A stretch of DNA of 64,000 bases from Engraulis encrasicolus (GCF_034702125.1 NC_085860.1:17308664-17372663); one strand, 5' to 3'; shown: positions 43,847 to 55,514, counted from the first letter of the stretch. Program-made: numbers and translations. Notes: a model not told the origin generated them from the sequence alone.

Positions 43847-44677
43847 CAGTATATCACGCAAGTGAGTACACCCCTCACAGTTTTTGCAAATTTGTGAGTA
43901 TATATTTTCATAGGAAATCATTAGAGAAATTTCACTTTGACACAATGATTAGTGACCTTTTAACAACATATTTAACCGCTTAAATTTCTTGTTCACTCAG
44001 AAAAAAACTAAATACAGCCATTAATGTTTGAACATGTACTCACAAAAGTGAGTACACCCAAGATTAAAATCCGGTAGAAAAGGGGCTGTGTTGGCTCGAA
44101 ATGAAACAAAATGAAAAGGGATGAAAGGGGAGGTCATCAGTGTGCGTTTCAACCTTTCTTTGCATTGAACTTTTACATTTTGAGTAGACATGGTTTGGGG
44201 ATGCATGAATGCTGTCAACATTGGCAATCTGAAATACACCTAAAACAAACATGCATGTCAACATGCACTGTGACTACTGAAGCAGATCATGATATTCTCC
44301 ATAGGATTGCATTCAAATCTCACACCGATCTATTTAAGCCAGATGCAGACTCAAAATGTAAAAGTTTAATGCAAAGAAAGGTTGAAGCGCACACTGATGA
44401 CCTCCCTTTTCATTTCAAGACGATTCGAGCCAACACAGCCCCTTCTCTACCAGATTTTAATCTTGGGTGCACTCACTTTTGTGAGTACATGTTCAAACAT
44501 TAATGGGTGTATTTTGCTTTTTTCTGAGTGAACAAGAAATTTAAGCGGTTAAATAAGTTGTTAAAAGGTCACTAATCATTGTGTCAAAGTGAAATTTTTG
44601 TAATGCTTTCCTATGAAAATGTATACTCAAAAATCTGCAAAAACTGTGAGGGGTGTATTCACTTTCGTGATATACTG
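43847..44677. mobile_element. Tc1/mariner-type foldback MITE
   Basis: CAGTATATCACGCAAGTGAG at the left and CTTTCGTGATATACTG at the right, TA on both sides (43845-43846, 44678-44679). Inverted arms of about 230 bp include GTGAGTACACCCCTCACAGT and TTTAACCGCTTAAATTTCTT. ORFs at 44021-44503 come from the arms. Confidence 0.85.
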
Positions 44678-45115
44678 TATATGAAATTCATTTTGCAATG
44701 CGGTATACGTATGAACTTATACAGTATAATATCAGGAAGGAGCCAAGACTGACTTGCACCAACACAGACCCACACGCAAACACACCCAAACGCAAACACA
44801 CACACATATTCCTACCAAAGATGTCAGCGATGCAGAGTCCTAGCTGGCCAATAGTGTGTGAGGTGTTAAGTTCCGCCTCTCCGTGCAGCAGCAGCAGGTT
44901 GGAGGATGGGACCTTTAGCTTGACTGACAGCTCTTCCACTGCATGCTTCAGAAGCTCTGTCTGCAACACACATACACATAAATATTACTGACACACACAT
45001 CAGCTGTATAGGGTTATCTACTTTCCATGGCTTCCCCCAACAATAAAACAGAATTATAATACTTCCTGTAAAAAGTCTTTGACTAGGCAAAGCGCTATAC
45101 AAAACAGATGTACTG

Positions 45116-45116
<1 letters not shown>

Positions 45117-45159
<43 letters not shown>
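45117..45159 (+). repeat. (GT)n microsatellite
   Basis: Perfect GT run directly beside the donor of the 45431-45162 exon; read on the minus strand it is (AC)n right after GTACAC. Confidence 0.95.
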
Positions 45160-45161
<2 letters not shown>

Positions 45162-45714
45162 CTGTGCTAGTTGTATTTGGTGTATGTCTGGTCTGTGGCG
45201 TATCTTTAAGTTTACCAGTCGTGCCGGTGTGTTCTGCTGATGCTGCTGCAAGCGTTTTCATTGGCTGGTTTTCCTGCGAGGGCGTGGACTGCATACGATG
45301 GCGATGTCTGCATCGTCAGACTCCTCTCCTTCATCCTCCTCCTTTAATTGGCTAGCTGCCGCAGCAACCCCGGCCCCTCTGGTGATGGACGCAGCAGGGA
45401 GCCAAGCGCATCCAGCCTCATGTTAATCTCCCTGTCACACACACACACACATACACACACAATGTAAGGAAAGTTGAAAAGTCACTGTAGAGAAAGTGTC
45501 AGTGCGTGGCATGCACACAAGTGTGTGTGTTGTGTACTCACGTTAGTTTGCGGTTGGGCCGCCGCCGTGCCTTGAGTGGTGTGGAGGGGGAGGGGGGCGG
45601 AACGCCTCAGCACAGTCCTAACACCAACACATACACACACAAGGATGCATTAACACACATCAACATGATGGATATGGTAAGCATACAGCAATAAATTGGA
45701 AAAATATTGTATGG

Positions 45715-46011
45715 CAGGGGTCCCCAACCTTTCTGGGTCTGAGGGCTACTCGAGGGCTACCAAGGGCTACCCGAGGGCTACCCAAGAGCTACTTGTTTGT
45801 TCAAAGTCCTCTACCGATGTCTTGACCTTATTCCCAAATCACGCTATGATTGAAAGATCACTTGCTATAGGTTATAAAGAAATAATCTCATATTTAAATT
45901 AAGAAAAACATTAACTGTGACCAAATTCTTGTAGTAATCACTGTTTACTGGCACATCATAAGGTCCTGGAGGGCTACCTGGCGCCCGCGGGCACAACGTT
46001 GGTGATGCCTG
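45715..46011. mobile_element. hAT MITE, ends CAGGGGTCCCCAAC
   Basis: Starts CAGGGGTCCCCAACCTTTCT; reverse complement of the right end CAGGCATCACCAACGTTG. Flanking 8-mers TTGTATGG and TTGTAGGG differ at one base. 297 bp with repeated GAGGGCTACC words; lies in an intron of the NFATC2IP-like gene. Confidence 0.85.
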
Positions 46012-46040
46012 TTGTAGGGGCTACTATGTTGACTCGTGGT

Positions 46041-46066
46041 CTGTGTGTGTGTGTGTGTGTGTGTGT
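46041..46066 (+). repeat. (GT)n microsatellite
   Basis: Short perfect GT run in an intron of the NFATC2IP-like gene. Confidence 0.9.
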
Positions 46067-46930
46067 ACACTCACATTGTGCTTTGCATGGGTTTGGTCAT
46101 CTGGTCAGAGTCATCTGAGAGTTCGGTACACTGCTTCCCTCACCATCGCTGTCAGAAATCTGTCAACCACACAATATACAGTCTCAAGTTTGCCGTCCGT
46201 GTTAGCTGTAACTCATCCAAATACTGCTACTTTGTACAGCAGGCACATATTTACTGACCAAGTTGCTCTCTATGACAAAAGTGCTATGGGCTACTGTGAC
46301 AGGTAAACAAGAAACAACAGGTTAACAACACTTGGCGCTAATTAGTTCTCTACAACTACAAACCGCTGCTGTTCCCTTCCGTTTGGGATCCATATCACCA
46401 AACTATAGTTCTCTTGAACTTAACTGCATTGTTATAAGAATATGGCTATGACAGCCTTAAATAGCAGGTTAAAATATGGTCATTGACATTTTGGTGACAA
46501 GGTCATAACTCTGTATCGCAATGAGGTCCTAACAGAGGCTCTGCATGAAAGTGTTTTTAAAGATTAAAAGACGTTTTAAAAGTAACTATCCTTTGAAAAA
46601 TACCTGTACAAAATCAACCAGAAAAGACATCTCAGATTTTACACTGCAGCGGCTTCGGAGTCAGAATATGTGTGAGAACTGTGTAGCACTTTTCATCTGA
46701 AAATGAGAGCAGAAAATTGTACAGCAGTACTTAAATGTCACATTTACCAAAGTCTCTGTGTTATAACAATATCACAGTAACATATTTATCACAATTGCAT
46801 ACAATACAACAATAAGAAAAAAAAATCTGAAAAAAAAAACCCCTAAAAAAAAACAAATGAAAGGAGGCAGAGGGCCTGTAAGTGGATGGCAAATAGACAC
46901 ATGATCACATAGACAATATGATACACATGG

Positions 46931-46932
<2 letters not shown>

Positions 46933-46990
<58 letters not shown>
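46933..46990 (+). repeat. (CA)n microsatellite
   Basis: Perfect CA run of 58 bases directly next to the donor of the 47064-46995 exon. Confidence 0.95.
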
Positions 46991-46992
<2 letters not shown>

Positions 46993-48340
46993 ACCATCAG
47001 TCTGATCATCCAACTGTTCAATCAGAGTAGGAGCTTGGACAGATGTGGCCACAAGACCTGGGCCCTGATTAAGAGAGAAGAGAGAGAGGGGGGGAGAGCA
47101 CGTTAGTGCCCAGTGCATTGAAGGTACTTAAAAAATCCTGTAGCCATAACTGGTGTTGATACCTTGGTAGTCGCCACACTTCACACGCAGCTGTTCTACT
47201 CTGCCACCTAAAACTCAAACTTTGAATCTTCTTTTCAAATGTCATGGTATCGTCACCAATTACAATTGCCTACAAAATCTCGTGCGTGGCCGTTTTATCC
47301 CTCGAACAGCGTACATCTGGCACGTCGCACCCTCCATCTGAAACAACTGCCGGTATTTTCCCAACACACCGTCATACGAGGTCTACCGAGACAAAACACG
47401 ACAGCGTTGACCAGTTGCCCAGATCTACCATATTCAACTACATACTGAAACGGTGAAAACCACGACACTTACATGGAACTACGGTTCAAAGCTTGTATAT
47501 TGACTGGCCACAACAACTACAACCAAGCCGACATAATGTGATTCGGAAATTCGCTTGTATCACCTTTCATCGAGCCAACACAAAACAGTGGGATACTGCT
47601 TGCTTTTACTGGTGCTATTCTTTATCATGTACGAGGGTGGCGGATGGTCTGATTTACATGATTTGACGCAGAACTGCTTACGTTTGAAGCGCTGAAGTTT
47701 AAAATCGCCTCTATGCTAGCTAGCCCTTGTCTTGCCCCCTCCGATACCTGCTGTTACTAGCAGCATCCACTTTTGCCCCACTACCAGTACTAGCTCTACG
47801 TCAATCCATCCGTGGTGTTTCAGTATCCTTACATAAATCCTGTCAGACTTTCTTTCATGCTCAGAAAATAGCTTTCAAACTTCACATCAGTTAAGTGCCG
47901 CCTGATTTCTTCCACACCAGCTAATTATCAGTTACCCTATTAGCAACCAATGTTAGCAAACCATCCAATATCACATTTCAAACCTTTAATTTTCCCAACA
48001 CAACACGTTTTAACCATTAAGTTAGTCCACATGTGCATTAAAAGAAAATAAATATAATTTATAGTGCAAGCATTAAAGATCAATAGCTAACTGAGTATCA
48101 ATAACTAGCTACATCTGATTGTAGGCTAGCTTAATGTTCACAGGATCACGGAGGCTGTTCCAATGTTCGTACAGCAAAACTTGTGAAGCAGGGTTTGATT
48201 TTAACCACACATTAACGGTAACACACGTAATTGTTACGAAATTATACCAATAAAGCGAATTACTTACGCCAGCCTCTCTCGGTGTCTGAAGTCAAGTCGC
48301 CGCATCTTGCATTTCCAACGGTAGAAAAGGCGGGCGGAAG

Positions 48341-48420
48341 TCTGCTTTCAAATGTCCACAGTCACGCGATTGGACAGCCAAACGGCCGTTAGTTTCTCAC
48401 TTGTAGCGAATTAGTATTAG
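48341..48420 (-). promoter_or_regulatory. Possible promoter of the NFATC2IP-like gene
   Basis: Upstream of the first donor (minus strand) the sequence becomes GC-rich, and a CCAAT-type box appears: the plus strand reads GCGATTGGACAG at 48367-48378, so CCAAT on the minus strand. No TATA box. Position alone suggests a promoter. Confidence 0.3.
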
Positions 48421-48699
48421 CACGACCCAGAAATGAACCTCTTAACTTCAGGTTTCACACATTCTGTGAAATCTTACACAAAAATGACACATAATCTGTC
48501 AATGCTGTCTACACATCCCAATGTGTTATTTTTTTTTTTGACACATCTGTTTAGGTAGTGTGTCCCACGGTGCATTGCACGTATCTCTCTTTCCCCACCA
48601 GATGTGAACAGAAAAAATAGCCTACTAGGAAAACTACTATGGCCTATTTAAAAACAAAGCACAAAAAAAAGCAACAGCAACAATAACAATCATGTCGAT

Positions 48700-48907
48700 T
48701 TCCCTCACCTGTTTTTGACGTCCAAAAAAGTGACCTAGACTGACGTCCGAATTTTGAACTTCATAATGACGTACAAATAGGGTCATTATTAGACGTCCAA
48801 ATAAAGGACCTAGTTTGTACGTCATTCTAAGGTCCAAAACTGGTCATGGACCGACGGACGCAATTTAGACCTAATTTCAACGTCTATACGACGTCCAATG
48901 TTTAGTG
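48700..48907 (-). mobile_element. CACTA-like terminus, right
   Basis: Reverse complement starts CACTAAACATTGGACGTCGT and is followed by many GACGTC/GGTC words over about 200 bp. It is inverted relative to the terminus at 41464-41720. Flanking triplets (TCC left, GGC right) do not match. Confidence 0.65.
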
Positions 48908-50519
48908 GGCTAGGCTAGGCCTAGGCCTACAGGCTTAGTGAGTTCGATTTAAAAACGCTGCTTATGTTGTGGGCATGAAACAATGTTGTAGGCCTACGCA
49001 TTTTTCTTAGGAACTGAAAAAATAACATTAGGCCTATCTTTATTTAGGCCTAGTTATTAAACATTTTAAGAGTGAAAGCATCACTCAGCGATGATGAATG
49101 AACTGTGAACGCGTTCATTCTGTACCAGATTTAATTAATGTTCCTGCAGAAACCGCGACTAAACACAGTTTCAGAGAGTCTAGTCTTATCCATCTCTGAC
49201 AGCGTCTGACACCTCTCAGAATGTCTTTCGTCTCGTGCTAAGAGGCGGGACCAAGAAAACAGCAGGCATAGCTCTACTTAACATCAGAGCGGCCAGCAAC
49301 CAGCCAGCAGTGGGCGAGTTTTCTGACTTCCCGGTGACCTTTTTCCCCGGCCAGATGACATCGCAACGCGATTTTTTTTTTTTTTTTAATCCGCGTAGTT
49401 GGGTCATTTATATAAGTTCCGTGACCGTGGAGAGGAAAGGTTTGTTTCTCACTGGATTTGGCATCTATAAAGGTTATATAAAAAAATGGGCCGGGGTGCC
49501 CCTCACAAAAATGTGGGGAAATTTTTGTAGAACCCTATATCCAAAATGGCTGCTGCCAGCCAAGCTGGAAATTTACTTTTTAATGGTTTTGCGCACAATG
49601 CTGCATAATACATGGTTTCTGAGACTATTTGGGTCAAGAAATTCACAAATGATGTAGATTTATTGATTTGACCTATTTTTGATCTTCAAATTCAAGATTG
49701 CTGCCACTTTTGGCTGTTTAAATGTCAATTTTTCAAAATCGTCAGAGAGCTTTGATATTAGGCTCAAATGAAAGGTCTGCTCATACTGAGTTCAGTTATG
49801 GACAGTAAAGTAGGCTATGCAGAAGTCATCTGAAAGGTAAAAATATCAAGGTTTGTGGTTGATGAGAATTAAACTGCTTATAAGTCGGGTCATGATGTGA
49901 GGTTCCGTGACCATCCTCTGGCAAGGATGTTTTGATGATTGATTTGACCCTTTAGAAATGATTTAGCCCCCATGTCCCTCCCAGAAATCCCGGCATTTTT
50001 TGCTAGAGACGCAAATTCAAAATGGCGTCCGGCGCCATCTCTAAGAAATAACTTTTAATCTGAATGACCTAAAATCATGTATGAAGACACTTTTTCATAC
50101 AAGTCAACCATGAGGATTCCAAATCTGACGTCATTTTGATAATACAGCTTTGTTTTGACCATGAAATTCAAGATGGCTGCCATCTAGAACAGTCGTTTTC
50201 AACCTTTTTTTGGCCGTGACCCTCCAAAACTGGACTGGGGACCCCCCAATTTGTGTAGCTCCATTCCTCATACATAGATATTGAGAAAATAGCTGATATA
50301 CAAGCATACAATACCTCACATTATAAGGCGTAGTGTGCTTGTAGGTAGGCAATTTTCACAATGTTTGGCTTTTTAAATATGATTTGACAATTTGGCCAAT
50401 GTTTTAGCATTGTTTATTGATAGCTTCAGATGCAGTGATGGTAGTTTACTTTGAGAGTCCTTACATTATCACCCCCCCCCCTCCCAAAAAAAAGGGTCTC
50501 GACTGTGTTGTTGAGGAAT

Positions 50520-50785
50520 GTGTGGCTTTATTCAACCCCAATGGCATATAGAGGAAGACGCAGAAGAACAAGCTCATCCAGAAGATCTCCCTCCAACATA
50601 TTGTGATTGAAGAACCCTATGTTTCTCTAATTGACATGGGCATGATCTGGAGGATGGCAACTCCATCAGTAGAAGATTGGCAGACACAGGACGCCACACC
50701 ATACAATTGGTTGGACTATGTCCAAAAGGTGTCTCCAGCATCCTTGCCTGCCAGTGTGGAGTGGCGCACTAGGTACGCCAAGTAG
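50520..50785 (+). pseudogene. Unidentified repeat-borne coding remnant (left arm)
   Basis: A plus frame reads EEPYVSLIDMGMIWRMATPS, then YNWLDYVQKVSPASLPASVE. The mirrored copy in the right arm (51400-51660, minus) reads KEPHVALIDMGMIWRMATPL. Similar phrases occur in uncharacterised multicopy fish proteins. No function assigned; both copies carry stops or frame changes. Confidence 0.45.
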
Positions 50786-50849
50786 TTGTCAAGAAGGCCG
50801 TGTTGGCGTAAGATGTTTGCATCTGAAGGGAGACGGATAAAAGACTCTC

Positions 50850-51400
50850 TTCATGGTCTTCCACTTGGAAGCAGAGGCTTCAGCCATGGTGCTACTCTTC
50901 TTGTGTGCATAGATCACCTGTCTCGTGAACGCAAACTGCTCTTCTCAGATGACACTGCCATTGTGAGATGTATTAAAGATGGGCAGGAGGGGGAGTTCAG
51001 GGGCCTGGTGCAGAACTTTGTTAGATAGTGCGGGACCAACCAGTTGCAGTTGAACACCACCAAAACCAAGGAAATGGTTGATTTCTGTTGGTCCACCCCA
51101 CCCCTTGTGCCTGTATCTTTTGAGGGGGAGACAGTGAAAACAGTCTGCACCTACAAATACCTGGGGGTACATCAGAAAAGTAAATTAGACTGGTCAGTAA
51201 ATTCACACGCAGTCTAAAAGAAAGTGCAGAGTAGGCTCTATTTCCTGAGGAAGTTGAGATAATTTATGTCTGCAACGCACTCCTGCAGATTTTCTACCAG
51301 TCTGTCATGGCTAGTGTGCTTTCCTATGCTGTGGCATGCTGGGCGGGAGCATTAGGAAGAGAGATGCTGGACCAGAGATGCAGGGATCATTGACATTGAT
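50850..51400 (+). pseudogene. LINE reverse-transcriptase fragment (L2/CR1-like)
   Basis: Frames read HLSRERKLLFSDDTAIVRCI (FSDD in place of the F/YADD catalytic box), VQNFVR-CGTNQLQLNTTKT KE-type sequence with a stop replacing Trp, and VSFEGETVKTVCTYKYLGV. KKVQSRLYFLRKLR follows, the usual order at the end of the RT domain in fish LINEs. Several stops and frame changes; no endonuclease or 3' tail. Clade assignment from memory of motif order. Confidence 0.65.
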
Positions 51401-51665
51401 TACACGGTGAGAATGAGAATGGCGGGCAAGGATGATGGATGACACCTTTTTGACACAGCCCAACCACTTGTATGACGTGCCGTCCTGTGTCCAATGGAGT
51501 TGCCATCCTCCAGATCATGCCCATGTCAATTAGAGCAACATGGGGTTCTTTAATCGCAATAGGTTGGACGGAGATCTTCTGGATGACCTTGCTCCCTTGC
51601 ATCTTCCTGTATATGCCATTGAGGTTGAACAAGGTGAATAAGGCCACACGTTCCTCAACAACATG
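51387..51665 (-). pseudogene. Unidentified repeat-borne coding remnant (right arm)
   Basis: Mirror copy of 50520-50785 (DMGMIWRMATP core) with a deletion after ATP and a divergent C-terminus. It extends slightly further upstream with FNLNGIYRKMQGSKVIQKIS. Confidence 0.45.
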
Positions 51666-51833
51666 TTGTTCTTGCAGCTCAGGGAGCTAAGGTTGACTGT
51701 CTTGAATCAGGCTTATCACTACTTTTGAGAGCACTTCTGTCCATTTCAGCAGCTCTTGCTTTGAGTCCCTCAACAAGCTTCTTTATGCAAGAATGCTTGG
51801 AAAATGTCCTATGAAATGTTCTATGTACTAGAT

Positions 51834-51992
51834 CAGTGGTTCTCAACCTGTGGGTTGAGATCCCCTTTTTGGGGGGTGGGATGTCAATATAAGGACCCTC
51901 AATTTAAAAGACCATCACCAATGGAGTAGGGGTCCCCACTCCAAATATGACTGTTTTTGGGGGTCACAGCCTAAAAAGGTTGAAAACGACTG
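51834..51992. mobile_element. hAT MITE in the palindrome right arm
   Basis: CAGTGGTTCTCAACC to GGTTGAAAACGACTG, 159 bp, flanked by TACTAGAT and TTCTAGAT (seven of eight). The left arm keeps the corresponding end at 50190 (CAGTCGTTTTCAACC) beside ATCTAGAA, so the insertion is older than the inverted duplication. Confidence 0.75.
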
Positions 51993-52808
51993 TTCTAGAT
52001 GGCAGCCATCTTGAATTTCACGGTCAAACCAAAGTTGTATATCAAAATGATGTCAGATTTGGAATCCTCATGGTTGACTTGTATGAAAAAGTGTCTTCAT
52101 ACATGATTCTATGTCATTCAGATCAAAAGTTATTTTTTTAGAGATGGCGCTGGACGCCATTTTGAATTTGACTCTCTAGTAGAATGCCAGGATTTCTGGG
52201 AGGGACATGGGGGCTAAATCTTTTCTAAAGGGTCCATAGAGGTCAAATCAATCATCAAAACATTCTTGCCAGAGGATGGTCACGGAACCTCACATTATGA
52301 CCCGACTAATCAGCAGTTTAATTCTCATCAACCACAACCCTGATATTTGTTACCTTTCAGATGACTTCTGCATAGCCTACTTGTAATTTTACTGTCCATA
52401 ACTGAACTCAGTATCAGCAGACCTTTCATTTGAGCCTAATATTAAGGCTCTCTGACGATTTTGAAAAATTGACATTTAAAGAGCCAAAAGTGGCAGCCAT
52501 CTTGAATTTGAAGGTCAAAAATAGGTCAAATCAATAAATCTACATAATTTGTGAATTGACCCAAATAGTCTCAAAAACCATGTATTATGCAGCACTGTGG
52601 GCAAAACCATTAAAAAGTAAATTTCCCGCTTGGCTGGCAGCAGCCATTTTGGATATAGGGTTCTACAAAAATTTCCCCACATTTTTGTGAGGGGCACCCC
52701 GGCTCATTTTGTTATTTAACCTTTATAGATGACAAATCCAGTGAGAAACGAACCTTTCCTCTCCACGGTCACGGAACTTCTATAAATGACCCAACTACGC
52801 GGGCTTCG

Positions 52809-54782
52809 GCCAGATGACACCGCAACGCGATATTTTTTAAATCCGAGTTGCAATCGAGTTGCGACCATACAGAATGTTTCAGTGAAAAGTTCGGGTCCTA
52901 ATGACAACGACAGGCTTGCTTCAGAATACACATTTCTTTATGTGAAGTTGTTGAGAACAAAGTATTCGGGTGGTTGACGTTTAAGGGCGTAACGCAAAAG
53001 AAAAAGTTTTTCCAATTCCTGAAAAAAACGATGGAAAAAAAATGGGGAAAAAAATAAAAAAAATAAAGCACTTAGTGGTCCATTATTGTTGCCATTTTTG
53101 GGAAAATGTGTCCTGCATCAACACATAGCATAGGCATGTCACACCGCAGGAAAATGGAGTCACACCACAGGGAATTCACTGCATTATGGCCATTTTAATC
53201 ATTTTGTATACATGACTGACATCTGAGCTCATGCTAACTTGATAATGATATTGTGTTTAATCTTAATATGTGTTTTCATTAATAAAAAAACTTTTTTTTC
53301 CTCCTATAAGAGCAGTCACACCACAGGACACCATAAAATGAACCTAAGCATTGCGTGACAGAAAGATTGCAATATGAAGACATATTAAGAGGTTAAGAGT
53401 CACCTTAAACTTCCACAGCACTCTCCAATAACTGAGGTACTGACTGGTTAGGAGCCAGTCTTTAAGACCCTTGTAGTTGGCCTTGCAGCTGCCCATTCAC
53501 AAACATTGACATACATGTCACCCCACAGGACGCAATTTGTGTTACGAAATTCAGCTTGTAGTTAATATTACTGTCTTGAGTTTTTTCCACATTCACATAT
53601 CTTAATCTAAAGTTAAGATTTATGCAATCATGCCAAATGCTTCATACATTATTCAAAATGTTGTTGGTTAATTTATATTATTATATATTGTTTCATTAAT
53701 GTTACAGTCACACCGCAGGAAATTTGACATATAAACCTTTACATAAATCTTAACAAAAATGTTTCTTCTCATCTAAGACTAATATGAAACATAATGTACC
53801 ACATCTTCCTTCATTGACATTTGTTTTTTAAAGGAAAATAACAGTTTTGTAGGTTTTTAACCAATGTTACGAAAAAACAAGGCGTCACGTCTCCCACCGT
53901 TCGCTAATGGCCGTGATCGCCCATACTCTTATCATGCAAATGACCTGTCACGCAGGGACCTTACACCAGTGTCTGACAGTGCTAGAAAGTTTCAATTTTT
54001 TTTTAACAGACCTAGCAAATTTTGTTTTAGATCTACAGACACATGGCTTGTTTAAAAGCTGAAGATCTTAGCTTTTTATTACTAAAAACGATACATTTCT
54101 AGCCTCTCCCATTCCGAAGTTATGTCCATTTTAAGCGACGGATAGTTTAACAAAAAATAGCGTTATTTCCCGCCTTTGTAAAAAGCGAAAGACGGTTTCA
54201 TTATGCGCTTTACTCTCCGCAAGCGCGTACATATAGCAGGTTCAGAATATCAGAATGTGCAAGCTGCATAATTTAACATTACTAGATGCCACAGAGACAA
54301 GTTAGATAAAACAACAGACTGCACTGAATCATGCTGCTTACAGTGCTTAGCACCATGATTCGTGACAAAGTTGCTCTTACAAGAATACGAATGCATGCTG
54401 CAACTTCTGGAATATTTTGGAAGACATTAGAACAATCACCAGGGAGTTTATCGTCTACATAACTGGTTGGCCCTCACGAAGTTGTAAGTCTGATGTCTTT
54501 ACTCCTTTCATTAGTTTGCATTCATTGGCTTGCACTGTCTGAGACTGGTGTAATGTCCCATACAAAACCTGCTGGCTGTAGGCTATTCAATATTAATAAC
54601 GCACCGACCTGTTGCGCATAAAACAAATGTCAACAACTTCACATGAAGACATGTGTATTCTGAATGCGTTTTCAGCAAACCTGTCGTTGTCATCAGGACC
54701 TGATCTTTTCACTGGAACATGCTGTATGGTTGCAACTCGGATTTTTAAAAAAACGCGTTGCGATGTCATCTGGCCGGGGCTT
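52809..54782. mobile_element. Element with ~150-bp inverted ends enclosing repeat X
   Basis: GGCCAGATGACACCGCAACG at 52809 and the following ~150 bp (AATCCGAGTTGCA, CCATACAGAATGTTTCAGTG, AATGACAACGACAGGCTTGC, TGTGAAGTTGTTGA) are mirrored at 54627-54776. A third, direct partial copy lies at 49345-49390. Between the ends are repeat X copy 2 and a diverged 204-bp unit. Superfamily unknown. Confidence 0.6.
52968..53785 (+). repeat. Repeat X, copy 2 (empty Tc1 site at 53512)
   Basis: Uninterrupted counterpart of 27534-30409. ACATTGACATACATGTCACC at 53503-53522 has one TA where copy 1 carries the 2038-bp Tc1-like element between two TAs. Confidence 0.88.
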
Positions 54783-55514
54783 GAGTTAAAATGCGCCGCG
54801 CGCAGCACTAACAACAAGAGAAAGCTGTCTGCTTGCATGTTGCAGGATGGCAAATTACGTTACAGAATCCACGCACCCGTTTTAAGTCCAGTCCATACAG
54901 TTAGGGGTGCGCGGTATGGACGTTATACTATCGTGCGCGGTATTTTTTCCACCAAGGTATAGATTTTGTCCATACCGCCATAGCGCATTGCGTCCTGCAG
55001 ATGGCAGTAGACAACGTTTTGAACATCCACCGACTGTCTCGTAGTTGTGCTGCTATTTTTCTACAACCACATATTCTTTTGCTACAATCTCATTGAAATA
55101 AGCTTTAAGTGTAAAATGTATAGTAGTGAACTACTGTTTTAAACTGTATGTGATTTGATTCTGGTCTCCACAATTGAATGTACAGTGGTGTATGAAAAGC
55201 AAGTTAGAAGCTAACAGCCCAAGTCATTCATGTCAATGCTGGTGTCTGACAACAGAAATGTGCTAAATCTATGTGCTAACACTGGTTGCTTTACATTTGC
55301 GCCAGCCTCACTAATGTCACTGTGTCCAGTTGAGATAATATCATTCATGATATCTGGCTGGGTGTTAGAAACTTAAATGACTGTTCACTGTTTAAAATGT
55401 GATTTAGCGATTTCGCTAACGTTAGCACGCTAACCGCTGCTGCAGTGATAGCTGCCATTTAAATGCATTAGTTCTACAATGCATTGCTAGCTGCCTCATG
55501 TGAAAGTGAACAAC
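54783..55514. other. Intergenic, no gene supported
   Basis: GTGCGCGGTATGGACG at about 54907 and TTGTCCATACCGCCATAGCG at 54967 form a small inverted repeat. No ORF of interest. Confidence 0.35.

Larger units (their letters stand above)
44816..48340 (-). pseudogene. nfatc2ip: NFATC2IP (NIP45)-like gene, disrupted and truncated
   Basis: Minus-strand exons with good splice sites: about 48340-48268 (first, donor GTAAGT), 47064-46995, 46159-46075, 45617-45542, 45431-45162, 44960-44816. They encode an acidic SDSDGEGSS region and STPLKARRRPNRKL joined in phase to EINMRLDALGSLL. LKEEDEGEESDDADIAIVCS and PARLVNLKIRHRPD follow, then a ubiquitin/SUMO-like fold segment (ELLKHAVEELSVKLKVPSSN, LLLLHGEAELN, GLCIADIF). 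Order and motifs match vertebrate NFATC2IP, a SUMO-like-domain regulator of cytokine transcription. Exons 46159-46075 and 45431-45162 each need a frameshift and the latter also has an in-frame TGA. The second SUMO-like domain was not found downstream. The assignment rests on remembered homologues. Confidence 0.6.
49391..52802. repeat. 3.4-kb imperfect palindrome
   Basis: CCGCGTAGTTGGGTCATTTA at 49391 mirrors TAAATGACCCAACTACGCGG ending 52802. The arms pair through GGATATAGGGTTCTACAAAA, GATGGCTGCCATCTAGAACA and, further in, ATTGACATGGGCATGATCTG (50630) against CAGATCATGCCCATGTCAAT (51512). Arm similarity is high but imperfect. The unpaired centre, about 50790-51400, holds a LINE fragment. Confidence 0.88.

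Noticed and set aside
44021..44503. ORFs of 66-130 residues on both strands
   Set aside because: They come from the mirrored arms of a Tc1-type MITE.
45122..45355. Val/Cys-rich ORF
   Set aside because: GT microsatellite read-through and antisense of the NFATC2IP-like exon.
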